Shown piece by piece: positions 1 through 12,710 of a DNA stretch of 64,000 nucleotides; the first letter of the stretch is position 1, and the number at the start of each line of letters is the position of its first letter. This DNA is from Alviniconcha marisindica (Eukaryota; Mollusca; Gastropoda; Provannidae). The stretch spans positions 1 to 64,000 of the forward strand of contig JABMCL010000805.1 in the NCBI GenBank assembly GCA_018857735.1. The letters run 5' to 3'. Position numbers and translations under genes: made by a program. A model generated the notes under the pieces. That model searched no databases, was not told the origin of the DNA, and saw only the letters and a list, made by a program, of their open reading frames with translations.

Positions 1-467
1 GGGCGAAGGCGACGACTACCGGACCACTGGACCTTCATATTGCGGGAACTACGGCGGCGTGAAGAGACTGACACGGAAGAGGGACATGGTAAATGATGAT
101 TCAGATCTTGGTTCTGAACTTCGCCGCCTTGACGGAGGTGTTGGTTCCTCAGTGGGGAGCACTCACTGAGTGACTGGCCGGGGAGACTTGCCGGAGACTT
201 AATAAGTGTTCACATGTGAACTGTGTTAAAATCCAGCTAACGGCAGTGGATTCTGCACTCTCACTGTCCTGTACTCAAAGTATTGAACCCGGCCAGTGAA
301 CTCGGCATGACTGAAAAGCATGAAACCTATTCATGCCCAGTCAGTAACGATCGAAGCTGTCACACTCAGTGACTGACGTGACAGTGCTGTGCCGTGACTG
401 AGTAAAATCGGTCGGAAAATTAAAAAAGTCAATCCATGAAAGGGAGAGAAAAGCTCAAGTTTTTCGG
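1..467. other. No gene recognised; GACTGA-rich unique DNA
   Basis: No coding signal is visible. The stretch carries many short copies of CAGTGACTGA/ACTGAGTCAGT-like words (for example around 165-180 and 365-405), which recur elsewhere in the window near CT tracts (54840-54950, 59915-59945). I cannot assign a function. Confidence 0.4.
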
Positions 468-474
468 CTATTTA

Positions 475-930
<456 letters not shown>

Positions 931-1680
931 GCCAAGACAAAGACTGTGTCCCGCACTGTGAACAGCCTGATTTTTGAAAAATATAAGAAAAGTTTATTAT
1001 TTAAATGATGGAAAGCATGACGGTGTTATATGCCGCTGTCAGTGTGGTAAGACTAATTTTGGCGGCCGGAAAAAGGCCGGCAGTTGCCTGATGTTTACTA
1101 TAGGTAAGCATTTTAGTTTCAGATCATTGATTAGAACAGTCGGAATGTAAATGAGTCATTCAGTCGGAAGTTTATTTTGGACAAGACTACATTTTATTTA
1201 TAAGCAAATATATTTGCTCAAAAAGTGGAAGGCTGTCATGCATAGTGATAATTCTTTACGTGTGCAAGGGTTATGACTCCTGTAATCTTAATGAATCATT
1301 AAGGTGTGGAGAGTTATCTCGCTTGAATAAATATGGCGCCCCGCCAGACTCGTTTCGCGCGTGTTTGTTTCGTCCACATTATTGTTCTGTCTGCTAAATC
1401 GAGTGTTCAGAATGCAGAACTATGTGGCATTCCACATCTGGGTTCCAGTGGTGCAAAAACTGGTTGCTGATCGTCTCCATGGACGAGCTTCGCTGTCACA
1501 AAGTCAGGAGGCGGTCGGAAATTTGCGGGACAATTTACACGCCATGTCCATGGCCCATGACTGAAAATGCGGCGGCATTCAGTTTCAAATCTGCTACTAG
1601 TGATAGTGATACGAGAAAAGATGATGTGGTGAGATGGTGTATCGTAAGCTCGGAGATGGGTGCGGATCAGAAAGGCAGTT
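931..1680. other. No gene recognised
   Basis: Two overlapping short open frames at 1361-1751 (67 and 109 codons) show no family signature, and the longer one runs into the following minisatellite. A CG-containing patch at 1330-1370 could be an old promoter, but nothing downstream supports a gene. Confidence 0.35.
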
Positions 1681-1682
1681 GT

Positions 1683-2104
1683 GATTGTCAGTCAAATGGT
1701 GGTGGCCTGAAGCGAAGCGAACGAATTGTCAGTCAAATGGTGGTGGCCTGAAGCGAACGAATTGTCAGTCAAATGGTGGTGTCCTGAACTGAAGCGAACG
1801 AATTGTCAGTCAAATGGTGGTGGCCTGAAGCGAACGAATTGTCAGTCAAATGGTGGTGGCCTGAACTGAAGCGAACGAATTGTCAGTCAAATGGTGGTGG
1901 CCTGAAGCGAACGAATTGTCAGTCAAATGGTGGTGGCCTGAACTGAAGCGAACGAATTGTCAGTCAAATGGTGGTGGCCTGAAGCGAACGAATTGTCAGT
2001 CAAATGGTGGTGGCCTGAAGCGAACGAATTGTCAGTCAAATGGTGGTGGCCTGAAGGCGAACGAATTGTCAGTCAAATGGTGGTGGCCTGAAGCGAACGA
2101 ATTT
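1683..2104. repeat. Minisatellite, about 34-36 bp unit
   Basis: About a dozen units with the core GTCAGTCAAATGGTGGTGG followed by CCTGAAGCGAACGAATT. Some units carry an extra CTGAA insertion, giving two length classes that alternate. The open frame across 1880-2122 is a product of the repeat, not a gene. Confidence 0.95.
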
Positions 2105-3215
2105 CACCAAGACCAGAATTAACTATTTGACTGTTTGGGATGCAAAGTTTCCCCCTGAATGTGTGATTCATCCTGAGGGACCCCGTGCAGTTTAAAGGAT
2201 GCTAAAAATCCAAGAACAACCAACTAGGACAATGTATGGTATTACTATTAGTATAAAGTAAATATTACCAAGCCCGAAAAGCCTCTGACTGAGTCAGATT
2301 TCCTCTTCCCGTATTAACACAGCCCACAGGGTTTGGAACACTTTATTTCCCCCCCTGCTACTTTTACTAGTAGTACTATTATTTATACAAATTATAGTAC
2401 TATTTTACTAATATTTTAATAATAATAACAGGGGATTTATACTAATTATAGAGTGCTTTTGGAGACTCAGACTAGTCAAAGGACAAAGACAAAGTGCTTT
2501 ACAATAGACGATTTTGGGAAATCCGGGGGACTGCACTCAAGACTAAGAGCCTTGGGGGGATGACATGAGGTTCATCCTGGGGGGTTAGCACAAGTGGGCC
2601 GCTTTTTTTGGGGGGTACAGTGGACGGGGGAAGATGATGGATCCCCGTAAACAAAAGGAAAAAAAGGCATCAGAAATGCGATCAAACACTACTGCTGCGG
2701 GAAGGTGCAGATGGATGGGTTTCCCCAGCTGGTACAGTGGTAGTCTAGTATAAAATATAATAGTTTTAATACTAATAGGTCCATGCCTGAAGATCTCAAA
2801 GTGTCACAGATCGGCTCTTCTTCACTGCCACCTCCCCTGGACTTCACTCTCCCGGAGTACGAAAACACTGTCAAATTATCTTTGCCTATTATTTCCAGAA
2901 ATCGTCTATTTAAAGTAGGTAGTGGCGGCCAAAATTTTAATCAAGGTGTTTAGCTATGTTTTTTGCTCTGTTTGAAAGAACTTTTAAATACAGGCATGAA
3001 AAGAAATAATTATGTTGATATAATCTCAATTATTTTTGTAGATATAGCCTGTTATTGTTAAACTTAAAGATTGACATTTTGGCATTAATGTTAGTATTGT
3101 TACGAATACTGAAAAAGCCATTTTCAAGTACCCCAAAAGACAACAAAACACAGAAGGAGAATAACCAGCAATAAGGGGCAAGTTTAATTGGACAAAAGGA
3201 AGCAGCATGGACAAC
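2105..3215. other. No gene recognised; AT-rich unique DNA
   Basis: No supported coding region. A segment around 2440-2520 (GAGTGCTTTTGG to AAGTGCTTTACAATAG) resembles the 3' part of dispersed repeats that contain a GCGCT/GTGCTTTAC motif, but it is too degraded to name. Confidence 0.35.
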
Positions 3216-3216
3216 C

Positions 3217-4506
3217 ATATGTGACCGTCCACCACGAAATGAGTCGCTTGTCACCAAACTTTGATTTTGATTTTTTCTAATAGTATTCGTTATGCTCTGT
3301 TCAGTAGTGAAAACCGTTTTTGAATATGTCCTTTAGTTTTTCAGCTACACGTCTTGAAATAGGGTTACCCTCAATAACGCAGTTTTGAGAAAATTGTCCT
3401 GAAAGTTGTCTTATTGTAAAAAAAATTTTTTCCCTTTACCAACCAACGATTTATCTTCACAATAAACCTTGCAAACATCAAACAATAATCGATAAAACAT
3501 GTCAAAACTTTGTTGGGAAATTTGTATTTATATTTCTCAAATTATGACTTTTTTTAAGGGGGAAAATGAATCATGGGGGTCTGCTTTGTAGTCCTAAACC
3601 AGCCATTATATCAACTTTGACTTTTTGCCTGTAACTTAACTGCAGTCAATTCAATTATGTTCTTATGTACACAGAGTTGTCAACGAGGCCTTCATCGTCT
3701 GATATGGAGTCTTCTAAATCGTCAGCACACCCACCGCTTGATTCAGTATCACAGTTTTCTTGTGAATCTCCGTTCGAGGTCTTCATGTCTCTTCTGCTCT
3801 CACTCACCATTTCAGTGTCGTCTTGATCGCTTCCGTCCTCTCCATCAACGGCACCCTTCTCCTTCAACAGCAGGAACTGTTGCAAAATAATCATCAATCA
3901 AACCTCTGACACCATGGGGATCGTTTTCGAAAAAAAATTTACCCGCACGAGCTAAATTTCAAAACTTTCGCCAGCATTAACTTGCGTGTGTTGTCACCCC
4001 CACCATGTTGAAACACGCTTCGCGCCGGTTGGTCCTGTAGAGTCACATGATCTTCATGGCCAATGAGAGAAACGGAATACCCTCCTGAGCGACGCATTGT
4101 TTATGGATTTCCCTTATTTTCAGAGGTTTCATTGGTAGGATATTTTTAGTTTAGCCAATCAAACCTTTAGCTAGTTTGAAAGTGGAGACAAAGACCTTTC
4201 TATTATACCAAACTCGAGGGGTCCATTGCAAGTTTTAGGGGGGAATGCGGGGCTGAAACTTATCATTTTTTCCCGGTTTTTGTCTTACCTGGATAGTAGG
4301 GTATGATATGAAAAAGTCATTTTTAGACAACTTCAGGCAAATAAACTGTCTTTTTGATGGTATATTTATGGAAAAGAAAGACTGCTTTTCAATATTTTGC
4401 CAAAATCTCAAAATCGATACCTGACACCCCCAACACCCATTTTCCGCTCTAGCTCCAAACAGCCCGAGGGGACTTCCGACTCATTTTGTGGTGGACGGTC
4501 ACATAT
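3217..4506. mobile_element. TIR element, about 1.29 kb, non-autonomous DNA transposon
   Basis: The left end reads GTGACCGTCCACCACGAAAT (from 3221) and the right end is its inverse complement, ending GGTGGACGGTCAC at 4502. About 26 bp pair with one mismatch. Both ends are flanked by ATAT (3217-3220 and 4503-4506), which could be a 4-bp target duplication; because ATAT is palindromic, a 2-bp TA duplication is also possible. Inside lies one short acidic open frame on the minus strand (3897-3655, Asp/Glu/Ser-rich) and no transposase motif, so the element is probably non-autonomous. Superfamily not assigned. Confidence 0.75.
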
Positions 4507-4867
4507 GTAAAAAGTCGCTCAAATAGCAGAATACCGGTCTCTCAAAATATGCAAAATGACATGCATCAAAGCAAACCACACAATATGCCGATTTTGGCTC
4601 GACAGTACTCTGTCAAATTAACAGTAACATAGCCAAAAGTAAGCATACCTGAGGTACTATATATTATAAATACAGTATATATATATGACTAAGTGCCAAA
4701 AGGTGTGCATGAAAAGAGGACACAGTAGGTTAGAAAAAAAGTATGAAATAAAGTAAAAAGAAGTAGGTTTTTAGAATGTTTACTATATTGGTAATCATCA
4801 CTTCAAAGTGGAAGATAACGACCTTATTAGTTTTTGAGAAAACGAGCTTTAAAGGATGAAAAGTGTA

Positions 4868-5062
4868 TTATGTCGGATGTCAGGGATTGCGACACAAAAG
4901 TGCTACTGCATGGCTGGTAAATTATTATTTTTATTCCCAACCACTTTAAACAGATTAAGGATGTCCTCATAAGTATTTTCAAATAAATTTATTGCAGCCT
5001 GACTTCTTAGAAAAATATTGACATGCACTGTTTGTCGCAATACCTGACATCCGACATAATTA
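4868..5062. repeat. Palindromic MITE-like element, 195 bp
   Basis: The left end TTATGTCGGATGTCAGGGAT and the right end ACCTGACATCCGACATAA are inverse complements, and the pairing extends through TTGCGACA. Related words recur at 5218-5230 and 5395-5417 (GTCGAACATCAGC, TTGCGAC), suggesting a tandem or terminal block of a larger transposon. Confidence 0.6.
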
Positions 5063-6140
5063 AATTTTTTACCTTTTCTTTCTGACAACAAAAAACACAA
5101 AGTTTCATCCATTCTGCCATTCAGACATTCTAGCGTAGGTAACAGACAGACACACTGGAAAGTCAGTTTTGAGGAATTTGTTTCTTTTCTTGACATAGCA
5201 CAAAAAAACTACACAAAGTGTCGAACATCAGCATTACAGCAAAGTATGACAATGTCATAAATGTGACTTGACAGTGCAATAATTATTGAAGATTCTACAT
5301 TTCTCTTCAACTACAAATGTAAAAACATATATTTAAACACAATGCTACATTCAACTTATGATTGTTGGCTTTGTTTTACTGCAGAATCATAAAATGTCGA
5401 ACATCAGCTTGCGACAGTCATAAGACTTGACAGTACAACATTAAACTTTCTCTTCAGCTATAAAATACACATAATGTAGTAAAGTAGTATGTACTTAGAT
5501 CCAGAGTACTGCATGCAACTTCCTTTTTGATAGGCATTACATACAATTGGCTTGTAATTATAGCATTGTAACCCTTTGAGCACTTCCGACTGGCTATCTC
5601 ATACTTCATCAAAACAACAACATTTAACAGAAGTCCTAAAACAACCATACCACCATCCTACATTATAAAGAAAACTGTACCTTGAATGTTCAAGAGAAAG
5701 CACACCAAACAGCACAGCATTAAGAAAAAGAAAAACTCTTACAAACATGAAACAACATTGAATTTTGTGTATGTCACATCTCCAACTAGGTCAATCCAGC
5801 TGCTTGCCGGGGAAAACCCTGACTGGCACCCTAACCATCATCAACACTACTTACTTGGGGGGCATGGCATACTCCGAAGGTACAGATTTTGGAAGACGTG
5901 AACAAGAAGTCTCAAGGGTGGGCACAGCAGCCACATCCTCAGTGAGGTCATTCCAATCCTTGATTGCGTTGGGAAAAAGAATTTCCTGTAGTCAGTATGA
6001 CACTTGACAGGAGGGCACTGGGTATAACAGGGAATGGGAATGATGGGCTCCGGTGATCTGGGAATAGTCACCTGTTTTCACTTGGTGTCAGTGGCTATGG
6101 AGCCATGGTGATGGTGGAAGTTAAAAAGTTCACCAGTCTT
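5063..6140. other. No gene recognised; degenerate repeat DNA
   Basis: Contains a roughly 180-bp direct repeat (about 5215-5320 versus 5393-5465) sharing GTCGAACATCAGC, ACTTGACAGT and TCTCTTCA-CTA. Short open frames at 5454-6071 have no recognisable content. Confidence 0.4.
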
Positions 6141-6149
6141 GCTTTCCTG

Positions 6150-7255
6150 CACCTATGTTGGAGATATGGTCAGCCTAGTCAGCCAGTCAGCATGTTGTTG
6201 ACACTGATATCCTGCAGCATCTCTCTGTGGTGTCCACCATGCTGCCTTTTGCTGTACAGACTCTAGGCGGTTGATCAGGTTGTTGTTTGGTGCCAGATAG
6301 AGCTTGCATATTCCAGGACTGGTGTGACAACTGCCTTGTAGGCCTTGCCTTTTATTAAAGAGGTGCTGATCTTCAGGGTTCTTCCCAGAACCCAGGGTCC
6401 TGCTTGCTTCTTCAGGGTTCTTCCCAGAACCCAGGGTGGCGTCTGAGGTCAGTGTGACACCCAAGAAGTGAGTACTGTTGACTGACTTGAGCATCTGGCC
6501 ATGCAGAGCATGGTAGTGTTTCCTCTTGCTTTTAGTAACACTTAGGATGTCACATCTGTCCGGGTAGAAGCACATGTTCCATCTGCCTTCTCATTACCCA
6601 TACAGAAATTGTTTAGATCATTTTGGAGTATTGCTTGATCTTCAGCTGTGGAGATGGGGCACTGACAGATGGCGTCATCTTACAACGATCTCAGTCTGGA
6701 GGTAGGCTGTTGTGGCAGCTAGGTCACTGATGTATAGGACAAACAATTCTGGGCCAAGAACACTGCCTTAAGGCACCTCTGAGTCCCATGGGACAAAGTT
6801 CGACTTCATACCATATGACAGCTTGTTGATCTCTCAGGAAGCTCCATGTGTTTGTTCTACCGGTGATCCCATAATGGGACAACTTGTGAAGCAGGCCTTG
6901 GAGAAGTCCAGCCCACAAGGTCTACCAGTTTTCCTGCCTGAAAGTCATGCGCGAGTTCACTGATTTTAGTGATTAGGCCAAGGAGTTGGGTTTCACATTC
7001 ATGAGCAACCACATCTGAAGCCATGTTGTTCAGGAGCTATGATGATGTTGTCTTAGTGCATGATGCTACTGATGACACTATGCGAGGATCTTGCACTAGT
7101 TGCAGATGACACTTGTGAAGGAAACTGGTCGAAACTTTTTTGAATGGTAGCATTCTTAAAGACCGGTGTGATAAGTGTGGTTCTCCAATCTTCAGGCACA
7201 GTGCTGCTACTGAATGAGGAGTTGATGATCAAGGTCATACTCATAGCTGGGGCAG
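6150..7255 (-). pseudogene. Degraded non-LTR retrotransposon reverse transcriptase
   Basis: Minus-strand frames read in order as pieces of a LINE reverse transcriptase. Near 7200-7130 is TVPEDWRTTLITPVFKN, matching the usual VPxxWRxxxVxPIFKKG motif. Near 6900-6740 is LLHKLSHYGITGRT followed by a SFLRDQQAV-like stretch, as in the HYGIxGxxxxWxxSxLxxR region. Near 6500-6440 is MLKSVNSTHFLGVTLTSDAT, the typical segment after the catalytic domain. Each lies in a different frame separated by stops, and the catalytic xADD box is not readable. The region is an old, inactive copy. Confidence 0.8.
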
Positions 7256-8530
7256 TTTTGTCCTACTCCTGGTCATGTCAGCAGTTATTGGTCTGAAATA
7301 ATAAGACAATAACAACCACCATGAGAAACATCATCAACAAAAATTTCTATCCACAAACATAATGTATCCATAAAATACAATGAATAATTCAATAAAATTA
7401 AAAGTATCAAACCTAAACTAAAGCAAAATAAAAAGTCTAGGAGTACTTACTAAACCATCAGTAAATGACTCTTAGTAGCCTTACAAAACTTAAACAAAAA
7501 GGTGTCAAATGTCATCAGCACCAAATTCTGGGGTAACCCTGACGTCCGACCGACTTAATCCTCGTAATTTTTTAATATATTTGTTTATGTTATTACTGGC
7601 CGTCCCCGATTTTACAGGTCGATCTTGTCAAACGAAGCGCTATGCAATGTTGGGATGGCAACTGTCATATTTCACAAATGTCTGCACTGTGCAACTGGAA
7701 GTTAGTTTTAGGCCACATGGTGATCGGACGTCCAAATTACAGCAAGAGCTCATGCTGCAATATAATTCTTCATTGCGATACTAGCACAACGTCCACCACC
7801 GCTCAATCCTCCCTCTCCTCCCTCCCTTCTTTTCTTTCTCCCCCCTTTTGCTTAAAACGACACTTCGTCCTACTGCGCTCTAACCTAAAACAAAAGATCA
7901 TCTAAATAACTATTAACTATCTGATTAATAAATAAACGGTGGTAAAATTGTATCGTACGTCAGACATGGTCGGACGTCACCCTCGACAACATAATTGCGA
8001 CGTAACCTTGACAATAATTGCGACATACCTTTCGATGTTTGCAGCAGACGAATCCTTCGCCACCATTCAAATCAAATGTGACCGGGAAGTGTCACGCGGT
8101 GCCTTCGTTTTTGTTGACAAGTGTAAACCTATAATATTTTGTTTTTTGCTCACAACTTGTTAGATAATTGGACGTCATATATTGCGACAAAATTTGAGTA
8201 GCAGCAAAAAAAATTAATGCAACAAAAGTTGTTTGTTTAAATCTTTTCAAAGCTGCTGAGTGATTGACCGCGAGACTGATGTGCATATGACGTCACTTCC
8301 GCTCATGTCAGGGGTCAGAGTTGTTTTCAGTCTGTTGTCGAAAGTTCGCGTTTCGTGTTTCGTATTACGACACAGATGACGTCCGATCAAATAAAGTTCG
8401 ATACGCTTTTTGCAAAAGCATAATTTGTTGGAAGTTTTTCTGATGCATGGATCTTGTAAAACGATCTTTCGCGAACATAACAGATGTGATAAATATAACT
8501 TTTCCTTGTTTTCTTTAACCAAACCACGCC
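7256..8530. other. Non-coding region with clustered CGGACGTC and TTGCGAC words
   Basis: Short words built on GACGTCCGAC or TCGGACGTC and TTGCGACA recur on both strands at about 7547, 7723, 7955-8025, 8163-8190 and 8373. The same words occur at 4868-5420 on the other side of the LINE remnant. They may be subterminal repeats of a larger DNA transposon. No protein is supported. Confidence 0.4.
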
Positions 8531-9190
8531 GACAGAGACAGGTTCTGTGCCACTGTCCGCTTTTCGTGGTTGAATTTCAGCAGTAAAATCACACTTTAAC
8601 GGACATATTTCCCAAACCGCTTCAAAATTTCTGCTGCTATTATTTCAACTATATCCTTGTTCATTTTCACACACATTCAACCCACACTAATGACAAAATA
8701 TTTGTTTAAACATCTTTTATTCTCAGCACAACCAAGTCACCCATTGCAGACCCACCTTTTGGCACTTAGTCATATATATACATGTCTTTTTTGTCTTTTT
8801 TTGTGTGTATGGCAGTATCATGAACAGTTACTTTGCAATGAAGTCTCAAAGTATGGAGAATAGCCAAAATGGCACCTGCACACATGGTCAGTGAAAAACT
8901 TCTGATCAGCCTAACTCAGAAAGTAGCTGAACAATTGTAATAAAACTTGGTATAGATGTTCTTTGTGCCTTGTCATTTAATAATTTTTAAAAAAAACTGT
9001 TTAAAGGCACATAGACTTGCTTCTTCTTTTTTCTTTTTTAAAAATCTGAAATCTGCCAAAAAGTATACCATCACTGCACACTGACCTCGATGCAAAAATA
9101 TGGAGGTCACATTGCATTCAACCACTGACTTAATCTTTATTGCTGTTGATTAATTTCACTGACCAGGAGGTTCTTAGGTACTCGAGAAGC
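8531..9190. other. No gene recognised
   Basis: AT-rich DNA. The segment AAAACTTGGTATAGATGTTC around 8942 resembles part of the dispersed repeat seen at 26150 (AACTTGGTATGGCAGTG). Nothing else is recognisable. Confidence 0.35.
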
Positions 9191-9194
9191 CATT

Positions 9195-10935
9195 TCAAAC
9201 AGCAGCAGCCAGCACTGCTTTCAAAGCTGCATACTTCGGCATCGGCTTCTCTGGACTGGTCACGATGAAGGCACGACCTGATGTTGATGAAGGTGCTAAG
9301 ATTACGTTCTTAGCGAACACAAATTCTGCTGCAGTAGCACACTCGTCCATTCTCCTGGGCCATCTGAATGCTGGCTGCCCGTGAATCTGGAATGCAGCCT
9401 TTTCCATAAACGTGATGACTGCCTCCTGGGGTGAAACGACTGCGGTCACCCCACCAACAACAAAATCCTCCAAAAAGTACACAGCAACAAGCCGTCCCTG
9501 TTGCTGGAAGCTGAATTCCTCAAATTCAAACCGAACAGAGTCAGTCTCAGGGTCTGAAGCTCCGGAATCATCACTGACACTGTCAGTGTCAGTGTCAGGC
9601 TGAAGACGCCGCCGCTTTGCTGCAGGCTGCTGCTGACGACCTGGCAGTGGCAGGAGTTCTGCATTTGCTGCCGCTTCATCCGCTCCAAGGAACTGCTTTA
9701 GCCTCTGCACAAGCTGAGGCATGGTCCCTGTCACCTTTAGGTATGGTGAGGACTTCAGCAGCACCAGCTTCTGGAAGAGAAGTTCTGCTTTGATAGCAAG
9801 CATGCGTTCTTTGGCTGATGTGTAGCTGTTCAGCAGCCTGTCCGCATCAAGAGGTGCAGCACAAGGGCCAGCGTGGGGCCTAAGTTTGGTGGTGATGTCC
9901 AGGATCTTTTTCCTTCTGATATCTTCTTGGCGCAAGTTTCCTCCAGAATAAGCTGTCGCCTGGCAACAGCATCCTTTTCATCTTGGCGGTGCTTTTTCCG
10001 CAGAGCTTCTGCCTGGACAGTTGAAGGAGGCTGTGCTGCTCTTCTGGCGTTTTGAGATTGAGAAACGTTGAGATACTTTTGTTCCTCTTCAGCATGTTTA
10101 TTGTGCTGCACGGTGATGCCGTGATGCATGACGCCTTTTGAAGAGACTGAAATCGAGGTCTCCAAATGCCTGCTCACCAGTCAAGTTGGTGAGCTTGGAG
10201 TGCTGCAGTCGTTTCCTCGTGTCCTCATCCTGGACTCCACGGTACTCCCCTTCTCGGCTTCTGGAAGAAAGTCTGCTAGTTGCCTCTTTGTTTGTTTCCA
10301 GGCAGCCCTTGCACCACTTATTGAGGATCCGTTTCACCTCCTCTTTGGTTTCCTGTTGCGAGTTCAGCATTGCCCTGAAGATGGGTGCGTTGGGCATGAA
10401 CTCGGTTCCAAAGAGGGGTTCGAACTGATCAGCAAAAGCATCCACTGCATTATCTGCCCACTTCTGCAGGAAATCATGCATCCTCACCACATGAGTGACA
10501 GAAGTCCAGGTAGTGGACATCACGGCCGAGAAGCTCCCAATAAGGACCTGTCACCCTGTAGAAGAGGAGACCAAGGGCAATCAACTGGCAGTCAATCTCG
10601 TCAGACCTGTTATCTTCTTGTACACTCTCGAGTTTTCTGTTTATTTTCGGGAGTGACTGCAAGCAGCCGCTTATATCCTCCCGGTGAAAATGAAGTGCAG
10701 CTGCTGCTTCGAAGTAGTTATTAAACCTGTTATTTCCAAACGAGGTTATGGCAGACTTTATTTCGGTCATTGCGCAGTCTAAGGCTTCCCACAGTTCTTG
10801 GCAGCCATGTTTTTCATCACCGCGAGGGCCAAAGCAGTCGCATGCAAGGCGTATGTACCTGAAAGCATACAAAGAGGCTTTGTTATAACAGCCAACCATG
10901 TATTTAATGATTAATAATCTTACCTGTCCAGTCAT
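9195..10935 (-). pseudogene. Broken copy 1 of an unrecognised multi-copy protein family
   Basis: Minus-strand coding sequence is readable in order, but with shifts of frame. A segment at 10857-10519 follows a good acceptor (TATGCTTTCAG) and ends near LLFYRVTGPYWELLG. The frame shifts by one base near 10495 and continues as RMHDFLQKWADNAVDAF, then CKGCLETNKEA and LTNLTGEQAFGDLDFSLFKR at about 10200-10130. Further shifts near 10130 and 9940 lead through a charged coiled segment (KKHRQDEKDAVARRQLILEE) into the last 246-codon open frame, 9935-9195. That frame has KVTGTMPQLVQRLKQFLG, a basic patch and an Asp/Ser-rich acidic patch. I believe similar proteins are repeated in several invertebrate genomes, which suggests a mobile or satellite gene family, but I cannot name a domain or function. 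At least three frame breaks argue against an intact product. Confidence 0.65.
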
Positions 10936-11284
10936 GGATCGTTAACTGAAAAACAGGACATATGAAGCCAAAGTCCAACCAGCAAGAGAACCATTATTAA
11001 ATAAAACAAATAATTTGGTCACTTATTCAGTTACTGCTTTACAGTTACACCCTGTCATCCACCCAGGCTTACTACAGATAAACGTACAATGTCCAAATAC
11101 TATGTCACTGTCCATGATCCAGCACAGTTTGGAAATTAACTCTGGGCATCTAAACAGCCACCTGCTCTGTGGGTTTGGCTAAGATTATGGAAGACGTGTT
11201 GTTGTGCACTGATTTAAACTAAGATGGATAGGTCATTAGATGGTTAGTTTTTTGGCATTTTCTTGCGGTTATGCCAGTTTTACT
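10936..11284. other. No gene recognised between the two family copies
   Basis: Unremarkable sequence between copy 1 and copy 2 of the unrecognised family. It may be intron or upstream sequence of copy 1. Confidence 0.3.
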
Positions 11285-11900
11285 TTACTCTTTTTTGTTT
11301 TGTTTTTCCTCTTTTTTTTCTTCTTTTTTAAGTGTGAGTTCTGTGACGATCTTTTCTTCTTGTCTGTGACTGTGGTGGTCACGGAGACATGCTCTCTGTT
11401 TTCTGGCCAATGACATCAGCTTGGCAGATTCAGCCACTTCTTTCTGTGCCAGCCAGTCTGATGTTTTGTTGTGGCCTAGCATTTGTGTTATAGAGCAATG
11501 CTGGTGGTGAAAAGTGGTGTGTCGCCGCCTACCCATAGCGACGACACTGTCCATGTCATCAAAAACATTCTCACCCATAAGGTTAGTCGGAGGGCAATGC
11601 TGAAGGGGCTTTGATCTTCATAAGACAGCAGAGAGCTGGACTCGCTCCTTCCCCCCCCCCTCTCCAGGAAGTCCTTCAGCTGGGCTCTTGTTGTGATGAG
11701 CACATCCCTCATCAGCAGGCTGATGGTATCGTTCACAAACTTCAGGACAGCAGCCTTTGTGGGGGAGTCCATTTCAAATTCTCCGTCAAAGATGCCCTGA
11801 TAATCTTTGTCCAACAAGTCACTGGAATCAGCCTTCCACCTGTCACAGCAGGCCTCCATCTTCTGGACGTACACGTGGAAGTCTGGGTGTTTCACAGAGC
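11285..11900 (-). pseudogene. Broken copy 2 of the same unrecognised family
   Basis: The 11895-11600 frame (HPDFHVYVQKMEACCDRWKA, then KFVNDTISLLMRDVLITT, then QLKDFLE) parallels the middle of copy 1. It then shifts frame near 11590 into 11578-11285 (GENVFDDMDSVVAMGRRRHT, HNKTSDWLAQKEV, LARKQRACLRDHHSHRQEEK). The latter aligns by eye with GEQAFGDLDFSLFKRR plus the coiled charged segment of copy 1. The copy is diverged rather than a recent duplicate. Frame shift and truncation make it a pseudogene. No function assigned. Confidence 0.6.
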
Positions 11901-12071
11901 GGTCGTCCTGGCTCCATCATGGGTGCATTTTGGTCATCCTCACTACCAAGACACTGCGCCAGGCTGGCCACAAACAGCGGCAGCTTCTGCGTTACCTTCA
12001 GCAAGGGCAGTTTGACTCCCCAAATCAGCTTATGGTAGTGTGCTTCAGCTTTGACGGCTGGTCACTTGTCT

Positions 12072-12710
12072 TCATGTAGGCCCCGCCCAGATATAACCTG
12101 ATTGGTTGACTGGGCATAAAACACCAAGTTATTGACTTACTCATGTAGGCCCCGCCCAAATATAACCTGATTGGTTGACTGGGCATAAAACACCAAGTTA
12201 TTGACTTACTCATGTAGGCCCCGCCCAGATATAACCCGACTGGTTGACTGGGCATAAAACACCAAGTTATTGACTTACTCATGTAGGCCCCGCCCAGATA
12301 TAACCCGACTGGTTGACTGGGCATAAAACACCAAGTTATTGACTTACTCATATAGGCCCCGCCCAGATATAACCCGACTGGTTGACTGGGCATAAAACAC
12401 CAAGTTATTGACTTACTCATGTAGGCCCCACCCAGATATAACCCGACTGGTTGACTGGGCATAAAACACCAAGTTATTGACTTACTCATATAGGCCCCGC
12501 CCAGATATAACCAGACTGGTTGACTGGGCGTAAAACACCAAGTTATTGACTTACTCATATAGGCCCCGCCCAGATATAACCCGACTGGTTGACTGGGCAT
12601 AAAACACCAAATTATTGCCTTACTCATGTAGGCCCCGCCCAGATATAGCCTGACTGGTTGACTGGGCATAAAACAACAGGTTATTGACTTACTCATGTAG
12701 GCCCTCAAAA
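12072..12710. repeat. 69-bp tandem array, 9 units, of a dispersed TTGACTGGGC repeat
   Basis: Nine units of 69 bp, each containing TAGGCCCCGCCCAGATATAA, GGTTGACTGGGCATAAAACA and CCAAGTTATTGACTTACTCA in succession. Because 69 is divisible by 3, the minus strand stays open for 227 codons, which is not evidence of a gene. The same core occurs singly or in other arrays at 18709, 27467, 36060-36575, 45846-46000 and 60085. Confidence 0.95.

Noticed and set aside
1361..1751. Two overlapping 67 and 109 codon frames before the first minisatellite
   Set aside because: No recognisable domain, no splice partners, and the longer one runs into the repeat.
12025..12708. 227-codon minus-strand frame with 23-residue repeats
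   Set aside because: It is a 69-bp minisatellite whose period is a multiple of three; no start context, splice sites or family signature.
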